Positions 45,263-54,826 are shown, counted from the stretch's first letter. The stretch: 64,000 bases of DNA from Ramlibacter sp. (GCA_016713005.1 JADJPY010000003.1:186001-250000); one strand, 5' to 3'. Numbers and translations are program-made. Notes: a model not told the origin generated them from the sequence alone.

Positions 45263-46426
45263 ATGGAAGCGACCTTGCCCTACGACTTCAGCCCGTTGGC
45301 ACGCCTGCTCCTCATGGGCGTGCTGGTTGCTGCCGGACCTCTGGGGTGGATCTGGCTGCGCCATCGCGGCGCTCCACTGGCCCGGCGCCTGCAGGCACTG
45401 ACGTTGCTGACTCTGTTTCTCACCTTCGACCTGGTGTTGTTCGGGGCCTTTACCCGGCTGACCGACTCAGGCCTGGGTTGCCCCGACTGGCCGGGGTGTT
45501 ATGGCCACGCCAGCCCGATCGGTGCGCGTGACGACATCGCTGCGGCGCAGGCAGAGATGCCCACCGGGCCGGTGACGCCGGCCAAGGCATGGATAGAAAT
45601 GGTTCACCGCTACCTGGCCACCGGAGTCGGGGCGCTGATCCTGACACTGGCGGCCGCTGCATGGTGGCACCGCAGGCGCAACCAGGGCGGCGTTCCAGTC
45701 GACCCCTGGTGGCCGACGCTGACGCTGGTGTGGGTCTGCGTGCAGGGTGCATTTGGCGCGTTGACGGTGACGATGAAGCTTTTTCCGGCGATCGTGACGC
45801 TGCACCTGCTCGGCGGGTTTGCCTTGCTCGCCCTGCTGTGTGCCCAGGCCGTACGCCAGGCGCAGGCCCACCGTGAGCAGATCCCGGTTCCGTCGTCGCA
45901 GATGACCAGGGCCGTTTTGTGGGGCACGTTGGCCGTGGTGGTGGTGCAGTCCGCGCTGGGCGGGTGGGTCAGCACCAACTATGCGGTGCTGGCCTGCACG
46001 GGCTTTCCGTCCTGCCAGGGCAGCTGGTGGCCGTACATGGAGTTCCGTGCGGGCTTTGAACTGTGGCGAGAGCTGGGCAAGACCGGCGCGGGCGAGCATA
46101 TCGGCTTTGGCGCGCTGACGGCCATCCACTACACGCACCGCATGGCCGCCGTGGTCGCGCTGGCGGCCATCGGCCTCGCCTCCTGGCGCCTGCGCCGGTC
46201 CCCGGCCTTGCGGTCACAGTCGCTCTGGCTGGCCGTCCTGGCTCTGTGGCAGTTGGCCACCGGCGTGTCCAATGTGGTGCTGGGCTGGCCGCTGCTGGCC
46301 GCCGTCTCGCACACCGGTGGCGCCGCAGCGCTGGTCGTGGTGCTGACCTGGGCGCTGGCGGCCAGCCGTGCGGCCACAGCCACCGTGTCGGCTTCACGGC
46401 TCAACGCCACAGGCCAGTCCGCATGA
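45263..46426 (+). CDS. ctaA: heme A synthase (COX15/CtaA)
   Basis: A 387-residue heme O monooxygenase with eight helices that converts heme O to heme A. Its conserved segments are GAFTRLTDSGLGCPDWPGCYGHASP, WIEMVHRYLATGVGALIL, LTVTMKLFPAIVTLHLLGGF, CTGFPSCQG, and AIHYTHRMAAVVALAAIGL, giving the heme-ligating histidines in two symmetrical halves. The stop overlaps the ctaB start (ATGA). Confidence 0.95.
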   Translation: MEATLPYDFSPLARLLLMGVLVAAGPLGWIWLRHRGAPLARRLQALTLLTLFLTFDLVLFGAFTRLTDSGLGCPDWPGCYGHASPIGARDDIAAAQAEMPTGPVTPAKAWIEMVHRYLATGVGALILTLAAAAWWHRRRNQGGVPVDPWWPTLTLVWVCVQGAFGALTVTMKLFPAIVTLHLLGGFALLALLCAQAVRQAQAHREQIPVPSSQMTRAVLWGTLAVVVVQSALGGWVSTNYAVLACTGFPSCQGSWWPYMEFRAGFELWRELGKTGAGEHIGFGALTAIHYTHRMAAVVALAAIGLASWRLRRSPALRSQSLWLAVLALWQLATGVSNVVLGWPLLAAVSHTGGAAALVVVLTWALAASRAATATVSASRLNATGQSA

Positions 46427-47328
46427 ATCCGCAAGGCGTTTCTCCGGCCGTGCGGGCACCCTCGCGGGTTCGCCAGTTTCATGCGCTGACCAAGCCGCGC
46501 GTGATCCAGCTCATTGTGTTTTGTGCGCTCATTGGCATGGTGCTGGCGGTGCCGGGTGCACCTTCGCTGGCCGAGGCCCGCCTGGCGGGGCTGGCCTGCC
46601 TGGGGATCTGGCTGGTTGCAGGCGCTGCCGCGGCGTTCAACTGCATTGTGGAGAAGGGCATCGATTCCCGCATGAAGCGGACTGCCTGGAGGCCCACCGC
46701 CAAAGGTGAGCTGAGCGACTGGCAAACGCTGCTGTTCTCGGCCGTGCTGTGCGCGGCGGGATCCTGGCTGCTGTACGTGTGGGTCAACCCGCTGACGATG
46801 TGGTTGACGTTCGCCACTTTTGTCGGATACGCCGTCGTTTACACCGTGATCCTCAAGCCGCTGACACCTCAGAATATCGTGATCGGCGGTGCTTCTGGCG
46901 CGATGCCGCCCGTGCTGGGCTGGGCGGCAATGACCGGCGACGTGGGACCCGAAGCGCTGATCCTGTTCCTCATCATCTTCCTGTGGACACCGCCGCATTT
47001 CTGGGCTCTGGCCTTGTACCGGGTGGAGGACTACCGCAAGTCCGGCCTGCCCATGCTGCCGGTCACGCATGGCAACGAGTTCACCCGGCTGCAGATCCTG
47101 CTCTACACCCTGGTGCTGTTTGCCGCCTGCCTGATGCCCTTTGCCTACGGCATGAGCTCCTGGTTGTACCTGGCCGCAGCGGTGGCGCTGAGCGCGGGGT
47201 TCTGCGCGTACGGTTGGCGCCTGTGGCGCGCCTATTCCGACGAACTGGCGCGCAGGACGTTCCGCTTTTCGCTGGTGCACCTGAGCCTGCTGTTTGCCGC
47301 GCTCCTGCTTGACCATTACCTGCTCTGA
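46423..47328 (+). CDS. ctaB: protoheme IX farnesyltransferase (heme O synthase)
   Basis: A 301-residue UbiA-family prenyltransferase with about nine helices. It shows LTKPRVIQLIVFCALIGM, the first Asp-rich site as NCIVEKGIDSRMKRT, and the second as LWTPPHFWALALYRVEDYRKSGLPMLPVTHG. It adds farnesyl to heme B to make heme O for CtaA. ATG 46423 overlaps ctaA by 4 bp. Confidence 0.96.
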   Translation: MNPQGVSPAVRAPSRVRQFHALTKPRVIQLIVFCALIGMVLAVPGAPSLAEARLAGLACLGIWLVAGAAAAFNCIVEKGIDSRMKRTAWRPTAKGELSDWQTLLFSAVLCAAGSWLLYVWVNPLTMWLTFATFVGYAVVYTVILKPLTPQNIVIGGASGAMPPVLGWAAMTGDVGPEALILFLIIFLWTPPHFWALALYRVEDYRKSGLPMLPVTHGNEFTRLQILLYTLVLFAACLMPFAYGMSSWLYLAAAVALSAGFCAYGWRLWRAYSDELARRTFRFSLVHLSLLFAALLLDHYLL

Positions 47329-47334
47329 ACCACC

Positions 47335-47943
47335 ATGCAACGCAGATCTGCTATCAAATTAATAGTGGGAACATCAATATCCACGGGGGCTGCAGCCGTT
47401 TTGATGGCCTGTACCGGAGAGAAACCTCAGTTCCGCGCCATCGACATCACCGGCGCCGAATACGCGCGCGACTTCCAGCTGACCGATCACAACGGCCAGC
47501 CGCGCAGCCTCAAGGATTTCGCCGGCAAGGTGGTGGTGATCTTTTTCGGCTACACCCAGTGCCCCGATGTCTGCCCCACCTCGATGGCCGAGCTGGCAGA
47601 AGTCAAGCGCGCGCTGGGCAAGGACGGCGACAAGCTGCAAGGGCTTTTCGTCACGATCGACCCCGAACGTGACACGTCGGCGGTGCTCAAGGCCTACATG
47701 GGCAATTTCGACCCGGGTTTTCTGGCCCTGCGCGGAACGCCGGAGCAGACGGCTGTGGTGGCGAAGGACTTCAAGGTGTTCTACAAGAAGGTCGGCGGCC
47801 AGACGCCCACCAGCTACACCATGGACCACTCGGCCGGGAGCTATGTGTTCGACACCCAGGGTCGGGTGCGCCTGTACACGCGCTACGGCAGTGGGGCGGC
47901 GGCGCTGGCGTCCGATATCCAGCTGCTGCTCAAGTCCGGCTGA
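47335..47943 (+). CDS. SCO family lipoprotein, copper chaperone for cytochrome oxidase
   Basis: A 202-residue SCO1/SenC protein. The copper site is C76 and C80 in YTQCPDVCPTS with His165 in TMDHSAGSY. The signal peptide ends in a lipobox, VLMAC (Cys26), so it is probably an outer-face lipoprotein of the inner membrane. It delivers copper to CuA in CtaC. Nearly all of the signal peptide (AIKLIVGTSISTGAAAVL) is encoded by repeat R2 copy i, so the repeat has been turned into a secretion signal. ATG 47335 is 6 bp after ctaB. Confidence 0.95.
   Translation: MQRRSAIKLIVGTSISTGAAAVLMACTGEKPQFRAIDITGAEYARDFQLTDHNGQPRSLKDFAGKVVVIFFGYTQCPDVCPTSMAELAEVKRALGKDGDKLQGLFVTIDPERDTSAVLKAYMGNFDPGFLALRGTPEQTAVVAKDFKVFYKKVGGQTPTSYTMDHSAGSYVFDTQGRVRLYTRYGSGAAALASDIQLLLKSG
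47349..47406 (+). repeat. interspersed repeat R2, copy i, inside the sco signal peptide
   Basis: Forward R2 layout: GCTATCAAATTAATAGTGGG, AACATCAATATCCACGG, GGGCTGCAGCCGTTTTGATG. It is close to copy c (GCTATTAAATTGATAGCGG) and copy b (GGGGCTGCGGCC, TTTTGATGCC). It encodes residues 6-23 of the Sco protein in frame. Confidence 0.75.
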
Positions 47944-48011
47944 GTGGGGCGACCTCCCGGCATCCCCGGGCGGCGCAGACTAAAATCGGGGCCTCTCCCA
48001 AGGACGCACGC

Positions 48012-48245
48012 ATGAGCCTGAACATCGACAAGGAACTCGACACCCGGGGCCTGAACTGCCCGCTGCCGATTCTCAAGGCCAAGAAGGCGCTCAACGACAT
48101 GCTGAGCGGCCAATTGCTGCGCGTGGTCGCTACCGATGGTGGCTCTGTGCGCGATTTCCAGGCGTTTGCACGACAGACAGGCAACGAGCTGGTCGAGCAG
48201 CAAACCGCAGGCGCAGAGTTCATCCACATCCTGCGTCGCCGCTGA
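48012..48245 (+). CDS. tusA: TusA-family sulfurtransferase
   Basis: A 77-residue small sulfur carrier with the CPxP motif at Cys16 (RGLNCPLPILKAKKAL), as in TusA. TusA carries persulfide sulfur from IscS to tRNA 2-thiouridine or molybdenum cofactor synthesis. Lone copies after oxidase clusters are common in Burkholderiales. A TAAAAT at about 47979 is a possible -10 box. Confidence 0.9.
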   Translation: MSLNIDKELDTRGLNCPLPILKAKKALNDMLSGQLLRVVATDGGSVRDFQAFARQTGNELVEQQTAGAEFIHILRRR

Positions 48246-48296
48246 GCGCTTGCTTCAGTTTCTGCGCCCCTGGCTGGCCGGCCCCGCCCGGCGGCC

Positions 48297-49187
48297 TCAG
48301 TCCAGCTGCAGCGTTTTCAGGTATTCGCGAAAATCCGCGCCCACGTCCGGGTGCTGAAGACCGAGTTCGACCGTGGCCCGCAGGAACCCCTGCTTGCTCC
48401 CACAGTCGTAGCGTTTTCCCTCGTAGCGCCACGCGTGCACCGGCTCGTCGGCCATCATGGCGGCGATGGCATCCGTCAACTGGATTTCGCCCAGGGCACC
48501 ATGTTTTTGCCGCCGGATGTACCCCAGAACCGCCGGGCTGAGGATGTATCGTCCGGCCACCGCCATCCGGGAAGGCGCCTCCGACAGCGGAGGCTTTTCC
48601 ACCAGGCGGCGCACCCGGGTCAGGCGGTCGTTCAGCGGCTCGCCGGCGATGATGCCGTAGCGTGACACTTCCTCGGGGGGGACTTCCTGCACGGCGATCA
48701 CGGAGGAGTTGAGCGCCATGGCCTGGTCGGCCATCTGCGCCAGCACGGGCTGTCCGCCGGCCGGGCCCCTCATCAGGTCATCGGCGAGCAACACGGCAAA
48801 TGGCTCGTCGCCGATCAGGTGGCCCGCGCACAGCACGGCGTGGCCCAGCCCGATGGAGCGCGGCTGGCGCACGTAGGAGCAATCCATGTCGGGTGGCTGC
48901 ACCGAACGCACCAACTCCAGCAGCGCCTGGCTTCCTTTGGTTTCGAGCTCGTTTTCCAGCTCGTAGGCGGCGTCAAAATGGTCTTCAATGGCACGCTTGT
49001 TGCGACCGGTGACGAAAATCATGTGGCGGCAGCCCGCCGCATAGGCTTCCTCCACCGCGTACTGGATGAGCGGCTTGTCCACCACGGGCAGCATTTCCTT
49101 GGGTTGGGCCTTGGTGGCCGGCAGGAAGCGCGTACCCAGGCCGGCAACCGGGAAAACCGCCTTGTTCAGTTTTGTGAATTTTTGCAT
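48297..49187 (-). CDS. galU: UTP-glucose-1-phosphate uridylyltransferase
   Basis: A 296-residue nucleotidyltransferase that makes UDP-glucose. It shows the nucleotide loop FPVAGLGTRFLPATKAQPKEMLPVVDKPLIQYAVEEA, VTGRNKRAIEDHFD, FAVLLADDLM, EKPP in RRLVEKPPLSEAP, and the C-terminal YDCGSKQGFLRATVEL. UDP-glucose supplies exopolysaccharide, LPS and trehalose pathways. It is divergent from the hydroxyacid dehydrogenase gene, with 100 bp between starts. Confidence 0.96.
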   Translation of the reverse strand: MQKFTKLNKAVFPVAGLGTRFLPATKAQPKEMLPVVDKPLIQYAVEEAYAAGCRHMIFVTGRNKRAIEDHFDAAYELENELETKGSQALLELVRSVQPPDMDCSYVRQPRSIGLGHAVLCAGHLIGDEPFAVLLADDLMRGPAGGQPVLAQMADQAMALNSSVIAVQEVPPEEVSRYGIIAGEPLNDRLTRVRRLVEKPPLSEAPSRMAVAGRYILSPAVLGYIRRQKHGALGEIQLTDAIAAMMADEPVHAWRYEGKRYDCGSKQGFLRATVELGLQHPDVGADFREYLKTLQLD

Positions 49188-49287
49188 CGACAGGGCAGAG
49201 GGTTGCCGCTAAAGTGTTGCGCGTTGCAGACAGATTTGAACCAGTCGCTGCCTGGTTCCGCTATCCAGATTCCAGGACCAACTTCCA

Positions 49288-50301
49288 GTGGACATCTTAC
49301 TTCTTGACGCGATGGTGCCAGAGGCCGTGGCCTGGCTCGAAAGCCGTCACCAGGTAGCGACCCGACCGGAGCTGGCCGAAGACAGCCGCGCGCTGCGAAG
49401 CGCCATGTACAAGGTTCGCGGCGTGGTGTTGCCGCGCAAGCTGGTGATCACCCAGGAGTTCCTGGACTTCTCGCCCAAGCTCAAGGTGGTGGCCCGCATG
49501 CACGCCGGCACCGACAACACCGACCTCGAAGCCTGCCGCGAGCGCGGTGTCAAGGTCATACAGGCCCTGACCGCCAATGTCCGCTCCAACGCCGAATACC
49601 TTCTGGGTGCCCTGCTGATGCTGTACCGGCGAGGCATGTTTGACGCCCTGGCCGGGCAGAGGCACGCTTCCGTTCACCTGGGGCGCGAACTGTACGGCAG
49701 CGTGGTCGGGATTCTGGGACTGGGCCCCACGGCGCATGCATTGGCCCAGATGCTGGCCCAGCTTGGAGTGCGCCTGATCGGCTACGACCCGGCCGTGCAC
49801 CATACCGCGCCTGTGTGGGACAAACTGCGCATCCAGCCAGTGGGTCTGGCTGACCTGATGGCGCAATCCGATGCAGTGTCGGCGCAGATCATGTACGCCT
49901 CCCGGTACCGGCATTTCATCAACGCCAAGGTGTTGGCCGCCTGCAAGCCGGGTCAGGTCTGGGTGGGTTCGAGCCGATCCGCATTGTTCGAGCCCGAGGG
50001 ACTGGCGGCCGCGCTGAAGGACGGACGCATCAGTGCCTGCCTGCTGGACGGCGCCGAGCAGGGCTTCGCCTCAAAGGAATCGCCGCTGCACGATTGCGAC
50101 AACCTGTTCATCACGCCCCGTCTGGGCTCGCACACGCTGGAAGCACGGTTGCGGGCAAGCTGGTATGTGGCGCACCGCCTGCACGAAGCGATCAGCGCCC
50201 GCGCGCCGGGTGAAGGGGGTTTCAGTGCCCCGATGGATCTGGAACTTCCCTCACCCGGGTCGCCCTCCCAATGGGGCGAGCCGGAGTTCATCATCCGCTA
50301 G
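49288..50301 (+). CDS. D-isomer-specific 2-hydroxyacid dehydrogenase-like protein, atypical active site
   Basis: A 337-residue member of the formate/glycerate dehydrogenase superfamily. The first substrate-domain contact is in RMHAGTDNTDL, the Rossmann loop reads ILGLGPTAHAL (the third Gly of GxGxxG is Ala), and the catalytic Arg is Arg230 in SSRSALFEP. The Glu is in DGAEQGF, but the catalytic His position is Arg278 (TPRLGSHT instead of TPHxGxxT). This suggests altered or lost dehydrogenase activity. It starts at GTG 49288. Substrate unknown. Confidence 0.8.
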   Translation: MDILLLDAMVPEAVAWLESRHQVATRPELAEDSRALRSAMYKVRGVVLPRKLVITQEFLDFSPKLKVVARMHAGTDNTDLEACRERGVKVIQALTANVRSNAEYLLGALLMLYRRGMFDALAGQRHASVHLGRELYGSVVGILGLGPTAHALAQMLAQLGVRLIGYDPAVHHTAPVWDKLRIQPVGLADLMAQSDAVSAQIMYASRYRHFINAKVLAACKPGQVWVGSSRSALFEPEGLAAALKDGRISACLLDGAEQGFASKESPLHDCDNLFITPRLGSHTLEARLRASWYVAHRLHEAISARAPGEGGFSAPMDLELPSPGSPSQWGEPEFIIR

Positions 50302-50360
50302 TGCCAAATCAGCCTTTAGCCCGCATGGGTGCTTGCTGACCCACTACAAAAACAGTAGCA
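50302..50360 (-). repeat. interspersed repeat R2, copy j
   Basis: Reverse layout, partly decayed: CCAAATCAGCCTTTAGCCCG, a spacer, GCTTGCTGACCCACTACAAA, AACAGTAGC. It lies between the convergent 2-hydroxyacid dehydrogenase and valS genes, just beyond the former's stop. Confidence 0.7.
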
Positions 50361-50377
50361 AGCCAAGGTTGCTGCGG

Positions 50378-53261
50378 TTACCCCAGCCGCTGCAGCTGGT
50401 CGCGCATCTTGGCCAGTGTGGCGGTGAAATCAGCCACCCGTTTCTTTTCCTGGTCAATCACGGCCGGGGGTGCCTTGGCCACAAAGGCTTCGTTGCCCAG
50501 CTTGGCATTCGCCTTGGCGATCTCACCCTCCAGCCGCGCGGCCTCCTTGCCGAGTCGGGCCTTCTCGGCGGCCACGTCGATCTCCATGTGCAGGCACAGG
50601 CGTGCCTCACCCACCACCGCCACTGGCGCGGCCTGCGCCGCGGCCGCCCAGGTGGCCTCGTCTTCAAACACCTTGACCTCGTTGAGCTTGGCCAGCGCCT
50701 GCAGCACCGGCGCCGCGCCGCGCAGGAAGGCGGCCACTTCCACGGAACCGCCCAGCACGTACAGCGGCAGCCGGGTGGCGGGTGACACATTCATCTCGCC
50801 GCGCAGCGTGCGGCAGGCGTCCACCAGTGACTTGAGTCTGGCCACGTGGGCGATGGCGCCTTCGTCGATCTTCTGGGGTTGCGCCTCGGGATACCGCGTG
50901 ATGCTGACCGACTCGCCGGGCAGACCGGCCACCACCGACACCTTTTGCCAGAGTTCTTCGGTGATGAAGGGGATGACCGGGTGCGCCAGGCGCAGGATGG
51001 CCTCCAGAGTGCGGATGAGGGTGCGGCGGGTGGCGCGCTGCTGGCCTTCGCTGCCGGTCTGAATCTGCACCTTGGCGATCTCCAGGTACCAGTCGCAGAA
51101 CTCGTTCCAGACAAAGTCGTAGATGGCGTTGGCCACGTTGTCGAGGCGGTACTCGGCAAAGCCTTTGGCCACTTCGGCCTCGGTCTTTTGCAGGATGGAC
51201 GAGATCCAGCGGTCGGCCTGGCTGAACTGCATGTAGCCGTGGAACGGACCGCCCGGGTGCGCACTCTTCCTTGGTGTGGTCCTTGAGGCCGCAGTCGTGG
51301 CCTACACAGTTCATCAGCACAAAGCGGGTGGCGTTCCAGAGCTTGTTGCAGAAGTTGCGGTAACCCTCGCAGCGCTTGGGGTCGAAATTGATGTTGCGGC
51401 CCAGGCTGGCCAGCGCGGCAAAAGTGAAGCGCAGCGCGTCGGCACCGTAGGCAGGGATGCCGTCGGGGAATTCCTTCTCGGTGTTCTTGCGAACCACGGG
51501 TGCGGTCTCGGGCTTGCGCAGACCGGTGGTGCGCTTGTCCAGCAGCGGCGCCAGGGCGATGCCGTCGATCAAATCCACCGGGTCAAGCACGTTGCCCTCG
51601 GACTTGCTCATTTTCTTGCCGTGCGAGTCGCGCACGAGGCCATGGATGTACACATGCCTGAACGGCACGCGGCCGGTGAAGTGCCTGGTCATCATGATCA
51701 TCCGGGCGACCCAGAAGAAGATGATGTCGTAGCCGGTGACCAGCACCGTGCTGGGCAGGTAGAGGTTGTAGTCGCTGACGGGGCTGTCGTGCACTTCAGG
51801 CCAGCCCAGGGTGGAAAACGGCACCAGCGCCGACGAGTACCAGGTGTCCAGCACGTCCTCGTCGCGAGTGAGTTTCTTGCCGGGAGCCTTGGCCTGGGCT
51901 TGCGCCTCGTCACGCGCCACGTACACGTTGCCGTCTTCGTCGTACCACGCCGGGATCTGGTGCCCCCACCAGAGCTGGCGGCTGATGCACCAGTCCTGGA
52001 TGTTGTTCATCCACTGGTTGTAGGTGTTGACCCAGTTCTCGGGCACGAAGGTCACCTCGCCGTCCGCTACAACTTTGATAGCGCCTTGGGCAATACTGAC
52101 GCCGCTCGGGCCAGGTTTTGTCATTGAAACAAACCACTGGTCGGTGAGCATGGGCTCCACCACCTGGCCGGTGCGGGCGCAGCGCGGCACCATGAGCTTG
52201 TGTTTCTTGGTCTCCACCAGCAGGCCCAGGGCCTCCAGGTCCTTCACCACCTGCTTGCGCGCCACGAAGCGGTCCATGCCGCGGTATTGTTCGGGCGCGT
52301 TGTCGTTGATGGCCGCGTCCAGCGTCAGCACACCGATCATTGGCAGCTTGTGGCGCTGACCCACGGCGTAGTCGTTGTTGTCGTGCGCGGGCGTGACCTT
52401 CACGACGCCGGTGCCGAACTCCTTGTCCACGTATTCGTCGGCGATCACCGGGATTTCGCGGTTGCACAGGGGCAGCGTCACCATCCTGCCGATGAGGTGG
52501 GTGTAGCGCTCGTCCTCGGGGTGGACCATCACCGCCACGTCGCCCAGCATGGTCTCGGGCCGCGTCGTGGCCACGGTCAACGAGCCAGAACCGTCCGCCA
52601 GCGGGTAGGCGATGTGCCACAGGAAGCCGTCTTCCTCCTCGCTTTCGACCTCCAGGTCACTCACGGCCGTCTTGAGCACCGGGTCCCAGTTGACCAGGCG
52701 CTTGCCGCGGTAGATCAGGCCCTGCTCGTACAGGCGCACAAAGGTTTCGGTCACGACGCGGGACAGGCCCTCGTCCATGGTGAAGTATTCGTGCTTCCAG
52801 TCCACGCTGTCGCCCATGCGGCGCATCTGGGTGGTGATGGTGTTGCCCGACTGCTCTTTCCACTCCCACACGCGCGCCACGAAGTTCTTGCGGCCCAGAT
52901 CATGTCGGTTGAGCTTTTGCTCCTGCAGCTGGCGCTCCACCACGATCTGCGTGGCAATGCCGGCGTGGTCTGTGCCGGGTACCCAGAGGGTATTGAAGCC
53001 CTTCATGCGGTGATAGCGCGTCAGGCTGTCCATGATGGTCTGGTTGAACGCATGGCCCATGTGCAGCGTGCCCGTGACGTTGGGCGGCGGCAGCTGGATG
53101 GCAAACGAGGGTTCTCCCGCGCTGGGCGAGCCGCTGCCGCGGTGGCCGGCAGCGGCATAGCCGCGCTTCTCCCATTCGGGGCCCCAGTGCGCCTCGATGG
53201 CGGCGGGCTCGAAAGACTTGGGCAGGCTGTTCAGGCCGGGCTGTTGCGGGGCGTCGCTCAT
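50378..53261 (-). pseudogene. valS: valine--tRNA ligase, frame broken by an apparent one-base insertion
   Basis: ValRS charges tRNA-Val. The N-terminal frame (53261 to about 51255) contains HMGH in GTLHMGHAFNQTIMDSL, WVPGTDHAGIATQ, the editing domain, and KMSKS in KKMSKSEGNVLDP. The C-terminal frame (to 50378) contains the anticodon domain from MQFSQADRWISSIL and the coiled coil EKARLGKEAARLEGEIAKANAKL. The two join at GCACCCGGGCGGTCCG (minus strand): one G fewer restores APGGPFHGYMQFSQ. Together they give about 960 residues, normal for ValRS. Because the enzyme is essential, a sequencing or assembly error in the C-run 51252-51254 is the likeliest cause; a true frameshift with a second valS elsewhere is possible. 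R2 copy k is inside. Confidence 0.88.
52065..52130 (+). repeat. interspersed repeat R2, copy k, inside valS
   Basis: A diverged copy: GCTACAACTTTGATAGCGCC, TTGGGCAATACTGACGCCG, CTCGGGCCAGGTTTTGTCAT. It matches R2 in the order of blocks, but with more changes. The minus-strand frame reads MTKPGPSGVSIAQGAIKVVA, a region of the ValRS editing/linker domain that varies in length among relatives. Confidence 0.5.
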
Positions 53262-53338
53262 GGTGCAATCAAATGGCGAACGGCACCCGGAGGTGCCGCT
53301 GGTGACCGGAAGGGGGAAAGCCCGATTTTATTCGACGT

Positions 53339-54568
53339 TCACGCGCGGCGCTGTTGCTGCACCCGGCGCCACAGGCTGAAGGCGATGACCAGGTTGAGCG
53401 CGTTCCACGCAATGCCGTTGAGGAAAGCCGCGTTGTACGAGCCGGTGAGGTCGAACACCTTGCCCGACATCCAGCCCCCGAGCGCCATGCCCACCATGGT
53501 GGCCATGATGACGGCGCCGACACGCGCGCCGGCCTGCGCGGCGGGGAAATGCTCGCGCACGATGATGGCGTAGCTGGGCACGATGCCGCCCTGGAACAGC
53601 CCGAACAGCGCGGCGATCAGGTACAGGGAAGCCAACCCGTCAAACGGGATGAACAGCAGCAGCGCCACGCCCTGCAGCACCGAGCCCAGCAGCAGGGTGC
53701 GCAGCCCGCCGATGCGGTCGCAGATCGCACCCGAGATCAGCCGGCTCAGGATGCCAAAGCCCAGCATGATGGAGAGCATCTCCGCCCCACGCGCAGCGCC
53801 GTAGCCCAGATCGGTGCAGTAGGCGACGATGTGCACCTGCGGCATGGACATGGCGACGCAACAGGCCACACCGGCCACGCACAGCAGGCCCAGCGCCTGC
53901 GCAGGGGCCAGACCGAACGGGCGCCCACCCTCCGACGGGGCGCCGGCCGGGCCGGCAGCCGCGACCTGCGCTGGCGGGCGCTGGCGCATCAGGAGGGCCA
54001 GCGCCATCATGCTGAGCGCGCAGAACAGGCCCAGCCCCAGGTAGGTCTGGCGCCAGCCCACGGTGGCGGTGAAATGCTGCACGATGGGCGGCCAGATCGC
54101 GCCGCCCAGGTAGTTGCCGCTGGCGCACACCGCCACCGCAATGCCGCGGCGGCGCACAAACCACAGCGAGGTGTCGGCCAGCAGCGGCGAGAAGGTGGCC
54201 GAGCTGCCCAGCAGCCCCATCAGGAGCCCGTGCGCCACCGCGAACATCCATACACTGGTGGACACGCTGGCCAGCGCAAAGCCCAGCCCCAGGCAGGCGC
54301 CGCCCAGCAGCAGTGGGAGCATCACACCAAAGCGGTCGGCCAGCCGGCCCATCAGCAGGCCACCCAAGCCGTAGCCCACCATCAGCAGCGTGTAGGGCAG
54401 GGAGGCGTCTGCGCGCGCCACGCCGAACTCGGCCTGTACCGCCGGCAGCACCACGGGCACCACATACATGCCGGCGGCACCGATGGTCATCAGCGCCAGC
54501 GTGACCATCAGGCGGCCCATGGCATAGCGCGAGTCGGCCAGCGGCGCGGCCGCGCGGGATGAGGTCAT
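53339..54568 (-). CDS. MFS transporter (probable aromatic-acid or monocarboxylate uptake)
   Basis: A 409-residue inner-membrane protein with 12 helices. It shows GRLADRFGVMLPLLLGGACLGLG (MFS loop 2) and a second-half SGAICDRIGGLRTLLLGSVLQG. The pattern resembles the oxalate/formate-MCT branch. It is the downstream member of a cluster with an FAD monooxygenase, a DUF2783 protein and a VOC protein, so import of the aromatic substrate is a reasonable inference. Confidence 0.82.
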   Translation of the reverse strand: MTSSRAAAPLADSRYAMGRLMVTLALMTIGAAGMYVVPVVLPAVQAEFGVARADASLPYTLLMVGYGLGGLLMGRLADRFGVMLPLLLGGACLGLGFALASVSTSVWMFAVAHGLLMGLLGSSATFSPLLADTSLWFVRRRGIAVAVCASGNYLGGAIWPPIVQHFTATVGWRQTYLGLGLFCALSMMALALLMRQRPPAQVAAAGPAGAPSEGGRPFGLAPAQALGLLCVAGVACCVAMSMPQVHIVAYCTDLGYGAARGAEMLSIMLGFGILSRLISGAICDRIGGLRTLLLGSVLQGVALLLFIPFDGLASLYLIAALFGLFQGGIVPSYAIIVREHFPAAQAGARVGAVIMATMVGMALGGWMSGKVFDLTGSYNAAFLNGIAWNALNLVIAFSLWRRVQQQRRA

Positions 54569-54637
54569 CTAACAGTCTCCTGCCGGTTTCAACCGGACAG
54601 CGTAGCACCACACCCGATCCCCCGCACGCGGGGAGGC

Positions 54638-54826
54638 TCAGTCCTGCGTGGGCCGGGCTGCTTCAATGCAGTCGCGCAGCACGCGGGCGTCGCCGATCTG
54701 GTTGGCCAGCAGCAGGATCAGACGCGCGTTGAGCAGTTCGGACGCTTCGCGGCTGAGCCCGGCATGGGCGTCCAGCAACTGCTCGTAGAAGCCGTCGGCG
54801 TCCTGGAAGTTGGCGGCGGTTTTCAT
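54638..54826 (-). CDS. DUF2783 small protein
   Basis: A 62-residue protein beginning MKTAANFQDADGFYEQLLDAHAGLS and containing LLNARLILLLANQIGD, typical of DUF2783, a family usually encoded beside FAD monooxygenases for aromatics. Function unknown; possibly a stabilising or regulatory partner. Its start overlaps the monooxygenase stop by 4 bp (54823-54826). Confidence 0.85.
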   Translation of the reverse strand: MKTAANFQDADGFYEQLLDAHAGLSREASELLNARLILLLANQIGDARVLRDCIEAARPTQD

